64,000 bases of DNA from CAZQFV01 sp964613665 (GTDB lineage Bacteria; Chloroflexota; Chloroflexia; DTKN01). Under the pieces are notes generated by a model. It was not told the origin of the DNA, made no database searches, and saw only the letters and a list, made by a program, of their open reading frames with translations. The position numbers and the translations under genes are program-made. Positions 44,072 through 52,810 of the stretch are shown in pieces (the stretch's first letter is position 1; the number at the start of each line of letters is the position of its first letter). The stretch lies in assembly GCA_964613665.1 (NCBI GenBank), contig CAZTIG010000018.1:6470-70469 (forward strand), read 5' to 3'.

Positions 44072-44635
44072 TCAGAGAGAGCCGCTGCGAGGGGCGCTAC
44101 GGCGCCACAGCCACACCCACAGCAGCGCGGCGGCGGCCACGGCCAGCCCGGAGACGGCCAGCCAAGGCCAGCGCAGGCCCTGCCACAGCGCGCCCAGCAC
44201 GTGGCCCAGCGCGCCGAGGAGCTGCGGGACATCGCCCCATCCCGCGGCGGCGATCTCCTTTCCTCCCTGCCGCAGGAGCAGCCAGTCTTCCTGCCCGGGC
44301 TGCAGGCCCAGGAGGGCCGTCAGCGCGGCCAGCCCCACAAAGAGCAGCACCATCCCGGCCAGCACCGCCTGGCTGGCCCGCGTCCAGATCGGCACAGGGA
44401 GGGCCAGCGATCGACGGTCCGCGGGGAGACGCGCCAGCACCCTGGCCGAAAGGCCGGCCGGCGGGTCCAGCCACTGGGGGCGGCCCAGGACATCGTGAGC
44501 GCGGCGCATGGCGGCCCAGGTAGCCCGGCAGCGGGCACACCGCTCCAGGTGCCGGGAGAGGCGGGCTAGCTCCTGGGGAGGCAGTCCTCCATCGAGCTGC
44601 AGCGACATCAGGCTGCTGGCCGCACGACAGCGCAT
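44072..44635 (-). CDS. Zinc-finger anti-sigma factor (zf-HC2)
   Basis: The 187-residue protein has the anti-sigma zinc motif HLERCARC (HxxxCxxC, about 29-36) and two transmembrane helices (about 90-112 and 157-178) with a short loop between. It would hold the adjacent ECF sigma factor at the membrane. ATG 44635 overlaps the sigma gene by 28 bases, so the two are coupled, as is normal for such pairs. Confidence 0.87.
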   Translation of the reverse strand: MRCRAASSLMSLQLDGGLPPQELARLSRHLERCARCRATWAAMRRAHDVLGRPQWLDPPAGLSARVLARLPADRRSLALPVPIWTRASQAVLAGMVLLFVGLAALTALLGLQPGQEDWLLLRQGGKEIAAAGWGDVPQLLGALGHVLGALWQGLRWPWLAVSGLAVAAAALLWVWLWRRSAPRSGSL

Positions 44636-45186
44636 CGCTCTTCTTCCTCTTGCATCGCCCGGGCCAGCATGTTGCGTGCCCGGTGCAGCCGCGTCTTGAC
44701 CGTGTTCAGCGACAGGCCGGCCGCGGCAGCAATCTCCTCATATGACAGGTCGTACCAGTAGCGCAACACGACGACCACCCGGTACTTGTCGGGCAGGCGC
44801 TGCAAGAGCCGCTGGAGCTGGGCGGACTCCTCCGCGCGCAATACCCCGCTCGAAGGCTCCTCCACGTCCGCCGCCAGCCGGAACGAGACGTCCTCCAGCG
44901 ACATCCAGGCATATCGCCGCCGGCGCAGGATATCCACGCACAGGTTGGAGGCGATCGCCAGGAGCCAGGAGGAGAACTTCCGGCCCAACTGGAAGGACGG
45001 GAGGGCCGCATAGGCCCGCAGAAAGGACTCCTGCGCAGCGTCCTCGGCATCTTCGGCATTCCCCAGCAGGCGGTAGGCCAGGTTGTACACCTGCCGCTGG
45101 TAGCGACAGACTAGCTGTGCAAAGGCCGGCTGGTCGCCCTGCAACGCCTGCAAGATCCAGATTTGTTCTTCCTGCGCTGGATCCAT
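44608..45186 (-). CDS. ECF sigma factor (SigW/RpoE-like)
   Basis: The 192-residue factor has region 2 (YQRQVYNLAYRLLGNAEDAEDAAQESFLRAYAALPSF) and region 4 (LPDKYRVVVVLRYWYDLSYEEIAAAAGLSLNTVKTRLHRARNML). It lacks extra domains. Directly upstream lies GGAAC-16 bp-CGTAA, an ECF-type promoter, suggesting autoregulation. The target genes probably include the bactofilin-like and DUF4870 genes downstream. Confidence 0.93.
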   Translation of the reverse strand: MDPAQEEQIWILQALQGDQPAFAQLVCRYQRQVYNLAYRLLGNAEDAEDAAQESFLRAYAALPSFQLGRKFSSWLLAIASNLCVDILRRRRYAWMSLEDVSFRLAADVEEPSSGVLRAEESAQLQRLLQRLPDKYRVVVVLRYWYDLSYEEIAAAAGLSLNTVKTRLHRARNMLARAMQEEEERCAVVRPAA

Positions 45187-45202
45187 CGCCGTTACTCTCT
45201 GA

Positions 45203-45228
45203 TTACGGAGATACGGGAGGAATGTTCC
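45203..45228 (-). promoter_or_regulatory. ECF-type autoregulatory promoter
   Basis: On the minus strand GGAAC (45224-45228), a 16-bp spacer and CGTAA (45203-45207), 17 bp before the sigma factor ATG. This matches the general ECF sigma pattern. The leader would be short, near 10 nt. Confidence 0.5.
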
Positions 45229-45240
45229 GTGAGGAAGGCG

Positions 45241-45774
45241 CTATCCTTCCTCGGCCTCCTGCAGAACCAGGTAGAGCAGTTCCAGCAGAACCGCCTTGAC
45301 GCTGTCGCGGCGGGTGGCTGCACAGGGCAGCACCTTGATGGTCTCGGGCAGGCGCAGCGCCAGGCGCAGCTCTTCCGGGGACCAGGCATTGTCCAGGTCC
45401 TGCTTGTTGGCCACGATGAGATAGGGGCTCTCGCGGTAGGAGGTGAAAAAGTCGACGATGCGCAGCGTCTCGCGGAACGTCTCCGGCCGGGTGCTGTCCA
45501 CCAGGATGAGCAGCCCCAGCATGCCCTCGGAGAGAATCTCCCACATGAAGTCAAAGCGCTTCTGGCCCGGCGTGCCAAAGAGGTGCAGCACCAGATCGTT
45601 GGCGATGGTGATGCGGCCAAAGTCCATGGCCACGGTCGTCTCCGCCTTGATCTGGCTGACCTCGTCGGTCGAGCGGCGTTCGGTGGAAACGACCTCGATC
45701 TCGCTGATGGTGCGGATGAACTGGGTCTTGCCAGAGTTCACCGCTCCGGTGATGACCATCTTGACCGTCTTCAC
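45241..45774 (-). CDS. Small Ras-like GTPase
   Basis: The 177-residue GTPase has a P-loop GAVNSGKTQF (about 10-19), switch II FGTPGQKRFDFMW and specificity motif NKQD. It is the short bacterial Rab/ARF-like type (Rup family) and differs from the MglA-like GTPase at 26.2 kb. GTG 45774 follows AGGAG. The next gene upstream (same strand) encodes a DUF4388 protein, its probable partner. No roadblock gene is adjacent. Confidence 0.9.
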   Translation of the reverse strand: MKTVKMVITGAVNSGKTQFIRTISEIEVVSTERRSTDEVSQIKAETTVAMDFGRITIANDLVLHLFGTPGQKRFDFMWEILSEGMLGLLILVDSTRPETFRETLRIVDFFTSYRESPYLIVANKQDLDNAWSPEELRLALRLPETIKVLPCAATRRDSVKAVLLELLYLVLQEAEEG

Positions 45775-45887
45775 CTACCCAGCTCCTCCCGGCAGCCGGA
45801 CAACGACGGCAGTGCGTAGATCGGGTGGCAAGGCGAGCGCCAAGGCCACCAGGTTAGCGGTTTGACAGCGCCCCGGTCCAAGGGGAA

Positions 45888-46706
45888 CTACATCCCTCGA
45901 ATCCGCTCGATGATCCGGTTGATGAGGCTGCGCTTGGGGCGCTCAACCGGGACCGGGGCGCTAACCCCAGGGGGGGGTGAAGGTTTCTCCTTCACCAGTT
46001 CCACCAGGCCGGCCGAGATAAAGCCATAGATGATCCGGCAGACCTCGAATTCGCCCAGGCCGGTGCGCTCGGAGATCGTGCGCACCGCGTCCTTGCCGTT
46101 GATGCGGGCAAAGACGCGCCACTCGTCGGGCGTCAGGTTGACCCCCTTGGCGCGCTCGCTGGGCTGGTCCACGAACTTGACCACCACCTCGGTGCTGGGG
46201 ATGCGATCGCGGATGCGGCTCCACTCGTCAATGCGCCGCACGCCCTCCATGATGATGTTCTCTACCCCCAGTGGGAGCGTGATCATCACGTCGCCCGGGG
46301 CCACCAGCACGCCGGCGTCGAAGCGGAACTCCCCGTCCGCCCAGGTGAAGAGGCGATAGACCGTCTCCTCGATCTGGGTACGGACGTGCCGCCGCAGCTC
46401 CTCGTCCGCCACGTAGCCGAGGTCGACCAGGACGGCGCCCAGCGGCTTGCCGGCATAGGGTCCCTGCTGGAGATGCACGGCGTGATCGCGCTGTTCGCTG
46501 GTGATGCGGCCGACCCGCACCAGCATCTCCCCCAGGCGCTCCTCGCGGCTGTACTGGGTGGCATAGACCAGCTTGCCCTTTTCAAAGTACAGCGTGGCGG
46601 CGTCGTCGGAGCGCTTGAGGGTCAGCCGGCCTGTCTTGTAGCCGCGGTCGACCAGGTAGAGAAAGTCCGCCAGGTTAAAGTCGCGCAGGTTGCCAACCAG
46701 TGCCAT
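45888..46706 (-). CDS. DUF4388-domain protein, paralogue 2
   Basis: The 272-residue protein starts MALVGNLRDFNLADFLYLVDRGYKTGRLTL, a DUF4388 domain with LYFEKGKLVYATQY. It also includes a GspE-N-like stretch (LGEMLVRVGRITSEQRDHAVHLQQ and LGAVLVDLGYVADEELRRHV), then a winged-helix-like region (EWRVFARINGKDAVRTISERTGLGEFEV). It resembles the protein at 26769-27599. ATG 46706 begins the unit that continues with the GTPase and ECF sigma genes. Confidence 0.85.
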   Translation of the reverse strand: MALVGNLRDFNLADFLYLVDRGYKTGRLTLKRSDDAATLYFEKGKLVYATQYSREERLGEMLVRVGRITSEQRDHAVHLQQGPYAGKPLGAVLVDLGYVADEELRRHVRTQIEETVYRLFTWADGEFRFDAGVLVAPGDVMITLPLGVENIIMEGVRRIDEWSRIRDRIPSTEVVVKFVDQPSERAKGVNLTPDEWRVFARINGKDAVRTISERTGLGEFEVCRIIYGFISAGLVELVKEKPSPPPGVSAPVPVERPKRSLINRIIERIRGM

Positions 46707-46744
46707 GGGCACCCCCCTGTTGGGTAAGGTTTGCCAGTGGTTCT

Positions 46745-46773
46745 ATTATACTTGCTTCGGGGCACTACGTCAA
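46745..46773 (-). promoter_or_regulatory. Promoter of the DUF4388-GTPase-ECF unit
   Basis: Minus-strand TTGACG (46768-46773), 17-bp spacer, TATAAT (46745-46750). Confidence 0.72.
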
Positions 46774-46780
46774 CACGGAG

Positions 46781-46809
46781 TTGCGCGTCCCCAGCGACTA
46801 TAGTACAAT
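46781..46809 (+). promoter_or_regulatory. Promoter of the DUF2342 protease gene
   Basis: TTGCGC (46781-46786), 17-bp spacer, TACAAT (46804-46809). It lies back-to-back with the DUF4388 promoter. Confidence 0.68.
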
Positions 46810-46851
46810 AGCATTGCCACGGGCCAGGAACGCCTGCCCGGTAGGAGGTGC

Positions 46852-48030
46852 ATGTTGCCACGCAACCGAGCCCCTTTGCTGGCCGGCGGCTTTCTCATGG
46901 GAGCCACCGCCGGCCTGCTGTGGACCTGGCGGCGCATCCGGCAGATCGTCCGCCATGGCCTGCCCGGCCTCATCGACTGGGAGAGGGTCCAGAAGATCGC
47001 CGGCCGCTCCTGCCAGGACGGTGGCGTGGCCCCCGGCGCCGGTCCCTTCTTCTCCGGCCTGGTCGGGCGCGGCATCTACGAGGTCTCCGGCTACACCGGC
47101 CAACAGCTGCCCTCCGCGCGCCTGTCCCTGCACATCTTTACCCGGCAGCAGTGGCTCGAGGCCAACATCCAGACGTTCCGCGCCGTCCTGCAGCCGCTGG
47201 AGGACATGTATAGGAAGGCCTCCTCACCGCGCAACCCGCTGACGGTCGTCTTTGGCAGCCCGGTGGAGGCGTTCCTCAGTCAGCAGATGGGCATGCTCCT
47301 GGGATACCTGGCCCAACGCGTCTTGGGGCAGTACGACATCGCCCTCCTGGGGAGGGAACCGCTGCACGACGGACAGCTCTACTTTGTCGAGCCGAACATC
47401 CGCGCCACCCAGGCCCAGCTCGGACTGACCGGCAACGACTTCCCCCTCTGGGTGGCACTGCACGAGACCACCCACGCCTTTGAGTTCGAGACCCATCCCT
47501 GGCTGCGCGGACACTTCAACGCCCTCCTGCAGGAGTACCTGGCCGACCTGGAGGGCGAGGCGGAGCGCCTCGGCGAGATGCTCTCCCTGGCAGGCCTGGG
47601 CGAGTTGTTCAAGCCTTCGCCGGATGGCGAGTCCTGGCTGTTGCGGGCGCTGACCCCGCGCCAGCGCAAGGTCTTTGAGCAGATGCAGGCGCTGATGTGC
47701 ATCGTCGAGGGGTACAGCAACCACGTGATGAAGCATGTGGGCCGGCAGATCCTGCCCACCTTCGACCTGATCGAGTCGCGCATCGCCGCCCGCCAGGCCC
47801 AGCGCAGCCAGATGGAGCGCCTGTTCATCCGCCTGACCGGCCTGGAGCTGAAGATGGAGCAGTACCGTCTGGGGGAGAGCTTCGTCGCAGCCGTGGTGGA
47901 GGCGCGCGGGCTCCCCTTCCTGCAGCGGGTCTGGGACGGCCCGGAGAGACTGCCGACGCTGGCCGAGATCAACCAGCCGGGGCAGTGGATCGCACGCATG
48001 GAGGCCGCCGATGGCACAGCGGGTCGGTGA
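46852..48030 (+). CDS. DUF2342-family zinc-dependent metalloprotease
   Basis: The 392-residue protein has an N-terminal hydrophobic segment (about 8-26) and the zinc motif LWVALHETTHAFEF (HExxH, about 203-207). EYLADLEGEAERLGEML follows downstream, and LQALMCIVEGYSNHVMKHVG later in the chain. This matches DUF2342 (putative hydrolase, sometimes annotated with F420 biosynthesis in Actinobacteria). ATG 46852 follows GTAGGAGG. Its substrate is unknown. It overlaps the next gene by 20 bases. Confidence 0.85.
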   Translation: MLPRNRAPLLAGGFLMGATAGLLWTWRRIRQIVRHGLPGLIDWERVQKIAGRSCQDGGVAPGAGPFFSGLVGRGIYEVSGYTGQQLPSARLSLHIFTRQQWLEANIQTFRAVLQPLEDMYRKASSPRNPLTVVFGSPVEAFLSQQMGMLLGYLAQRVLGQYDIALLGREPLHDGQLYFVEPNIRATQAQLGLTGNDFPLWVALHETTHAFEFETHPWLRGHFNALLQEYLADLEGEAERLGEMLSLAGLGELFKPSPDGESWLLRALTPRQRKVFEQMQALMCIVEGYSNHVMKHVGRQILPTFDLIESRIAARQAQRSQMERLFIRLTGLELKMEQYRLGESFVAAVVEARGLPFLQRVWDGPERLPTLAEINQPGQWIARMEAADGTAGR

Positions 48031-48595
48031 GACAATCGAGGTCAGCATCCACAAGTTCGAGGCCCAGAGCTACGACCTCTACCTGTCGCCTCCCTTCGGA
48101 TCGTTCATCCGCGTGGCCAGCACCGCCCCCGGCGTCGAGATCTATGCCGTCGTCGAGGAGATCCGTAGCGGGCCCATCGACGCCTCGCGGCCGGTGGTGG
48201 CCCGCGGGGCCGACCTGGCCAGCGAGGAGGCGATCTACCAGGAGAACCCCCACTTTCAGCACGTCATGCGCACCAGCTTCTCGGCCGTGGTGGTCGGCTA
48301 CGTCCAGGACGGCCGGCCGCTGCACATGCTGCCGCCGCAGCCACCGCGCATCCACGGCTTTGTGCACGCGTGCGCGCCCGAGGAGATCGCCGCCTTCACC
48401 CAGCGTTTCGGCTTCCTGCGCCTGCTCAAGGCGGCCCAGGCCTCCAACGACCTGCTGTCGGCCTGCGTGCGCGGCGCGGCGGCGGCGCGCGCCGGCGAGG
48501 CCGGCTACCTGGTGGAGGCCGGGAAGGAGCTCATGGTCCTCCTGGCCGACGACCCGGAAAGGCTGAATGTGCTGCTGCCGCTGCTGCAGGGCTGA
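48011..48595 (+). CDS. Conserved hypothetical, HAS-barrel-like protein
   Basis: The 194-residue protein begins IEVSIHKFEAQSYDLYLSPPFGSFIRVAS...IYAVVEEIRSG, which resembles the HAS-barrel found at the start of HerA-type ATPases. A helical C-terminal half follows (FTQRFGFLRLLKAAQASNDLLSACVRGAA). No ATPase domain or adjacent herA-nurA gene is present. Overlap with the protease gene implies co-translation. The family assignment is tentative. Confidence 0.6.
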   Translation: MAQRVGETIEVSIHKFEAQSYDLYLSPPFGSFIRVASTAPGVEIYAVVEEIRSGPIDASRPVVARGADLASEEAIYQENPHFQHVMRTSFSAVVVGYVQDGRPLHMLPPQPPRIHGFVHACAPEEIAAFTQRFGFLRLLKAAQASNDLLSACVRGAAAARAGEAGYLVEAGKELMVLLADDPERLNVLLPLLQG

Positions 48596-48615
48596 GAGAC
48601 ACCAGAGCGCCGCCA

Positions 48616-51600
48616 ATGGGAACGAGAGGCCGACAGAAGCGTGAAGGCGTGCCCCCAGCCGGCCGCCGGTGCGGCGGCCGACTGGGCATGGCCGCCCTGC
48701 TGCTGCTGGCGCTGGCCGCCTGTGCCCCCCCCGCTACGCCCCCGCCCACGGCCGCGCCCGCCTCCCCCACGGCGGAACCGACCCCGATCTCCACGCCCCC
48801 GCCGCCCCCGCGCGTCACCACCACCCCAGGGCCGCCGACGACGCCGCCCGCGCCGTTGGGCCTGGTGCGCCTATGGCGCACCGCCACCGGGGACACCGTC
48901 TGGGACCTCGTCGCCGCCGACATCGCCGGCGACGGCCGGCCGGAGGTGTGGGCGGCCTCCTACGACCACAGCCTCTACCTGATCACCGCCACCGGCGGGA
49001 TCAGTTGGTCCGTGCCCAGCCCCGGCCCGCTCTACGCCGCCGCGCCGGCCGACCTGGACGGTGACGGCCGCCCCGAGCTCCTCATCGGCGGCGACGGCAA
49101 TGTCGTCCAGGCCGTCTCCCGCGCCGGCGCCACGCTCTGGTCCTATCGGGCCGGCAGCCGCGTCACCCACCTGGCGGCCGGCGACGTCGACGGCGATGGC
49201 CAGGTCGAGGCACTGGCGGCGACGTGGGATGGCATCCTGCACGTCATTGCCGCGGACGGCACGCTGCGGCGGCGCGTTGCCTTGGAAAGCGAATCCACCG
49301 CCCTGGCCACGGCCGATGTCGACGGCGACCGCTTCCCGGAGATCCTCGTCGGTACCGCGGCCGGTCAGGTGCTGGCCCTGACGGGCGGCGGCACGCTCCT
49401 GTGGCAACAGGGGCTGACGGGAGCTGTACGCGCGCTCCTGCCGGGCGACCTGGACGGCGACCGCCGCGAGGACGTGCTGGTGGGCTGCCGTGACGGGATG
49501 GTGGCGCTGATCGGGCTGGACGGCGAGCCCCGCTGGGCCCAGCGGGCCGGTGACACCATCGTCAGCCTGGCCGGCCTGGGGGCGCGCCGCCTCGTCTTCC
49601 TGGGACTGGCCCACGGCATCGCCGCACTGGACGCGACCAGCGGTCTCCTCCAGTGGTCGCAGGCCACCCCCCAGGGCGTCTGGAGCCTGCTCATCTTGGG
49701 CCTGGCCGATCCGGTCCTGGCTGCCGGAACCGACGGCGGGCAGATCTACCTGCTCAACATGCACGGTCAGGTGCGCGGCGTCACCGCCCTGCCCTCGCGC
49801 GTGCGCGGGTTGACCAGCGCCGACCTGGACCGCGACGGCCGGCCCGACCTGCTGGCGCACGCCGGCGATTATGTCTACGCCTTTCGCACCGACCCCCAGG
49901 GCGAGGCCGGTGAGCCGGCGCCCACCGTGACGACGCTGCCGCGCTGGCCCTCGCCCTCGCCGCTGGCAGCCCCACCCGAGGGCCGCATCGCCCTGGCTGC
50001 CGTGGGCGACGTCATGCTGGGCCGCAGCATCGAGGAGCGCATGGAGGCCTATGGCACCGACTACCCCTTCCAGGCGCTGGCGCCGCTCCTGCGCCAGGCC
50101 GACATCACGGTGGGCAACCTGGAGAGCGTCCTGTCCCAGGGCGGGGAACCGGCAGCCAAGATGTTTGTCTTTCGCGGCCATCCGCGGATGGCCGCCGGCC
50201 TGGCCGAGGCCGGCTTCGACGTGCTCAACCTGGCCAATAACCACATCCTCGACTATGGCGCGGAAGGCGTCACCGAGACGTTGGCCGCGCTCGAGGGGCA
50301 AGGCGTGCACGGCATCGGGGCCGGGCCACAGGCCGCCGATCCCGTGGTGGTGGAGGCCCGCGGCATCCGCGTGGCCTTCCTGGCCCGCAACATCGCCGGG
50401 CCGGCCCAGACCGGCGTCGCCGCCGTGCCCGACGAGGCGACCCTGCGGCGCGACGTCTGGCAGGCCCGCAAGCAGGTCGACGCGCTGGTCCTGCTGCTGC
50501 ACACCGGCACCGACTACGACGACCAGCCCACGCCGCAGCAGCGCGCTCTGGCCCGCACGGCCGTCGAGGCCGGCGCCGACCTGGTCATCGGCTACCACCG
50601 CTACCTGGTCCAGGACACCGAGCAGTACGGCCGCGGCTTTATCGCCTACGGCCTGGGCGACTTTTCCTTCGACATCGACATCGTCGACGAGGCACGCGAC
50701 GGCGCCGTGCTGTGGGTGCTGCTGAGCAAGGACGGCGTCGCCCAGGTGGACTGGATCCCCACGCGCACTGTGGATGACGTGCAGCCGCGCGCCCGGCCGG
50801 CCCCCGGCGGGCGCGTGGAGATGGCCAGCCTGCTGGTCCAGGCCGGCGAACCGCTGGCCGCGCCGCCGGCCCCGCGGCCCAGCTACATCCTGGCCGCCAG
50901 CGCGGCCACGGCGACCGGGCCCGTCTCGGTCCAGCAGACGGTCGTGTTCCCCAACACCACGGGCGACTCCCTGAACGACCTGTACTTCTTCGTCTTCCCC
51001 AACGCGCTCCCGGGCGCCTTTGCCCTGGGCACGGTGCAGGTCCAACAGGAGCGGACCTATGTCCCCTCCTATGTGCTCGCCGACACGACGCTGCACCTCT
51101 TCCTCGGCGCGCCGCTGGCCCCGGGCGGCGCGCTCACGGTGACCATGGCCTATACTCTCTCGCCGCCGACGATCGACCCGGCCGCCCTGCCCCCGGCCGG
51201 CGTTCTGGGGCACAGCGCCGACGGCCGCGCGCTGAACCTGGGCCACTGGTACCCGCAGCTGGTGCCCTACCTGCACGGCTATGGCTGGCAGACGTGGGAG
51301 TACCACGCGGTGGGCGATCCGTTCTACGCCGACCTGGCGGACTATCGCCTCACCGTCGATGTGCCGGCCGGCTACAGCGCCTTTGGCGCCGGCGAGCGCG
51401 GTCAGGAGGGCACGCGCTGGCGCTTCTCGCTGGACGCGGTGCGAGATTTCGCCCTGGTGATCGGGCGGGACTATGCCCAGGAGAGCGGCCAGTTCGGCGG
51501 GGTCACCGTGCGCTCCGTCTACCGGCCGGAGCATGCCGCGGCCGGCCGTGCCGTGCTGGACGACACGCTGCGGGCACTGCAGCTCTTCCAGGAACGCTAC

Positions 51601-52161
51601 GGCCCCTACCCGGCGCCCACCTTCACCGTCGTCGAGAGCGATATGGGCGGAGCCCAGGAGTACGGCCACATGGCCGTTCTGGGGTCCCGCTTCTACGACT
51701 CGTACGAGGGGCTCCCGACAGCGACGCTGCCCGGCCTGACCGTCCACGAGCTGGCCCACCAGTGGTGGTACAACGTCGTCGGGAACGACGGTGTGCGCGA
51801 GCCGTGGCTGGACGAGGCCCTGGCTACCTACAGCGAGCTCGTCTACTACGAGCACGTCTACAGCACCGCGGTGGGCTGGTGGTGGGAGCAGCGTGACCGC
51901 TGGGCGCCGCGCGGGCCGGTCGATACCTCCATCTACGACTTTGCCGACACCGCCACCTACATCCACAACCTGTACGGCCAGGCGGCGCACTTTCTGCAAG
52001 ACCTGCGCGCCCAGATGGGCGACGAGCCCTTCTTCTCCTTCCTGCAGCGTTACTACCGCGACAACACCTGGCGGCGGGCCACGCGGCGCGACTTTTTCCG
52101 GGCGCTGACCGCGGCCGGGGTGGAGGTGGAAGAGCTGGTCCAGGTGTATTTCCAGCAGTAG
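48616..52161 (+). CDS. Lipoprotein fusing FG-GAP propeller, CapA-like and M1 aminopeptidase domains
   Basis: The 1181-residue protein has a lipoprotein signal (lipobox LAAC, Cys 36) and a Pro/Thr linker (37-80). Six FG-GAP-type blades follow (about 85-440), with calcium-loop motifs such as DLDGDGRPE and DVDGDGQVE. A CapA-like phosphoesterase fold spans about 460-720 (GDVMLGRS, NLANNHILDYG, YGLGDFSFD). Its usual GHHPH reads GYHRY, so metal binding may be impaired. The M1 peptidase spans about 755-1181, with GAQEYGHM, HELAHQWW (about 1043-1050), the third zinc ligand in WLDEALATYSE and the YGQAAHF tyrosine, so it looks active. ATG 48616 gives a positively charged signal; ATG 48688 is too short. 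Confidence 0.85.
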   Translation: MGTRGRQKREGVPPAGRRCGGRLGMAALLLLALAACAPPATPPPTAAPASPTAEPTPISTPPPPPRVTTTPGPPTTPPAPLGLVRLWRTATGDTVWDLVAADIAGDGRPEVWAASYDHSLYLITATGGISWSVPSPGPLYAAAPADLDGDGRPELLIGGDGNVVQAVSRAGATLWSYRAGSRVTHLAAGDVDGDGQVEALAATWDGILHVIAADGTLRRRVALESESTALATADVDGDRFPEILVGTAAGQVLALTGGGTLLWQQGLTGAVRALLPGDLDGDRREDVLVGCRDGMVALIGLDGEPRWAQRAGDTIVSLAGLGARRLVFLGLAHGIAALDATSGLLQWSQATPQGVWSLLILGLADPVLAAGTDGGQIYLLNMHGQVRGVTALPSRVRGLTSADLDRDGRPDLLAHAGDYVYAFRTDPQGEAGEPAPTVTTLPRWPSPSPLAAPPEGRIALAAVGDVMLGRSIEERMEAYGTDYPFQALAPLLRQADITVGNLESVLSQGGEPAAKMFVFRGHPRMAAGLAEAGFDVLNLANNHILDYGAEGVTETLAALEGQGVHGIGAGPQAADPVVVEARGIRVAFLARNIAGPAQTGVAAVPDEATLRRDVWQARKQVDALVLLLHTGTDYDDQPTPQQRALARTAVEAGADLVIGYHRYLVQDTEQYGRGFIAYGLGDFSFDIDIVDEARDGAVLWVLLSKDGVAQVDWIPTRTVDDVQPRARPAPGGRVEMASLLVQAGEPLAAPPAPRPSYILAASAATATGPVSVQQTVVFPNTTGDSLNDLYFFVFPNALPGAFALGTVQVQQERTYVPSYVLADTTLHLFLGAPLAPGGALTVTMAYTLSPPTIDPAALPPAGVLGHSADGRALNLGHWYPQLVPYLHGYGWQTWEYHAVGDPFYADLADYRLTVDVPAGYSAFGAGERGQEGTRWRFSLDAVRDFALVIGRDYAQESGQFGGVTVRSVYRPEHAAAGRAVLDDTLRALQLFQERYGPYPAPTFTVVESDMGGAQEYGHMAVLGSRFYDSYEGLPTATLPGLTVHELAHQWWYNVVGNDGVREPWLDEALATYSELVYYEHVYSTAVGWWWEQRDRWAPRGPVDTSIYDFADTATYIHNLYGQAAHFLQDLRAQMGDEPFFSFLQRYYRDNTWRRATRRDFFRALTAAGVEVEELVQVYFQQ

Positions 52162-52173
52162 GGAAAGACAGGC

Positions 52174-52205
52174 GACAGACGACAGCCCCAGGTCTGTCGT
52201 CTGTC
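52174..52205. terminator. Terminator between the fusion gene and the rubrerythrin-like gene
   Basis: GACAGACGACAG (52174-52185) pairs perfectly with CTGTCGTCTGTC (52194-52205) around an 8-base loop, and the stem can extend. It lies between convergent genes. Confidence 0.72.
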
Positions 52206-52245
52206 GTCCTTCGCCGGTCGTCCGCAGCCTCTCCCCCCTTCCTCC

Positions 52246-52776
52246 CTACCCCTCGAACATGGGCAGCTCCTGCTCGTCAAAGTACCACGCCCCCTGCGTC
52301 TGCAGGTACTCGTAGGCGCGCTGGATAAAGTCAAAGTGCTTCTGCTCCTGGTCGCCCAGGAACTGGTAGAGGGCCCGGCCGGCCGGGTCGTCGGTCTCGC
52401 CTGCCAGCCGCCGGTACATCCGGTAGCCCCGCCGCTCGAAATCGAGCGCGATCTCCAGGGCCTTGAGGTCGTCCGGCTCCGCCGGGAGCAGCGCCGCCAG
52501 GGCCTCGTCCTCCTGGGGAAAAAGCTGCTCGACCGCGGCCCCCGGCTCCAGCTCGCAGGCCTGCTCCATGCTGAGCCACTGCCCGCCGCCGGCCAGGGAC
52601 CCGTACTGGACCTTGAGCAGGCGCAGGTGCCCGACCTCCTCGTGGGCCAGGCTGCGAAAGACCTCGCGCCCCTTCTCATCGCGGGTCCGCTCCCCCGCCT
52701 TGCGGTAGAACGTCACTCCCTGCAGCTCGGTCTGGATGCCCTGGTGCAGGGCCTGGAGCACAGCACTCTGTTCCAT
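52246..52776 (-). CDS. Rubrerythrin-like di-iron (ferritin-like) protein
   Basis: The 176-residue helical protein has two ExxH-type iron-binding helices (HEEVGHLRLL and DQEQKHFDFI), plus Glu in TELQGVTFY and DFERRGYRMY. There is no C-terminal rubredoxin domain, so it is an erythrin-like form. It could act in oxidative defence or iron handling. ATG 52776 is used because GGAGGT precedes it; an upstream ATG at 52788 is part of that site. It lies downstream of korB on the same strand. Confidence 0.85.
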   Translation of the reverse strand: MEQSAVLQALHQGIQTELQGVTFYRKAGERTRDEKGREVFRSLAHEEVGHLRLLKVQYGSLAGGGQWLSMEQACELEPGAAVEQLFPQEDEALAALLPAEPDDLKALEIALDFERRGYRMYRRLAGETDDPAGRALYQFLGDQEQKHFDFIQRAYEYLQTQGAWYFDEQELPMFEG

Positions 52777-52810
52777 CGCGACCTCCATAGACGATTGACG
52801 ATTGACCTCG

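Noticed and set aside
48871..51999. A 1042-codon open frame on the minus strand opposite the fusion lipoprotein.
   Set aside because: It is an antisense shadow caused by GC-rich third positions. Its translation has no motifs, while the plus strand encodes complete recognised domains.
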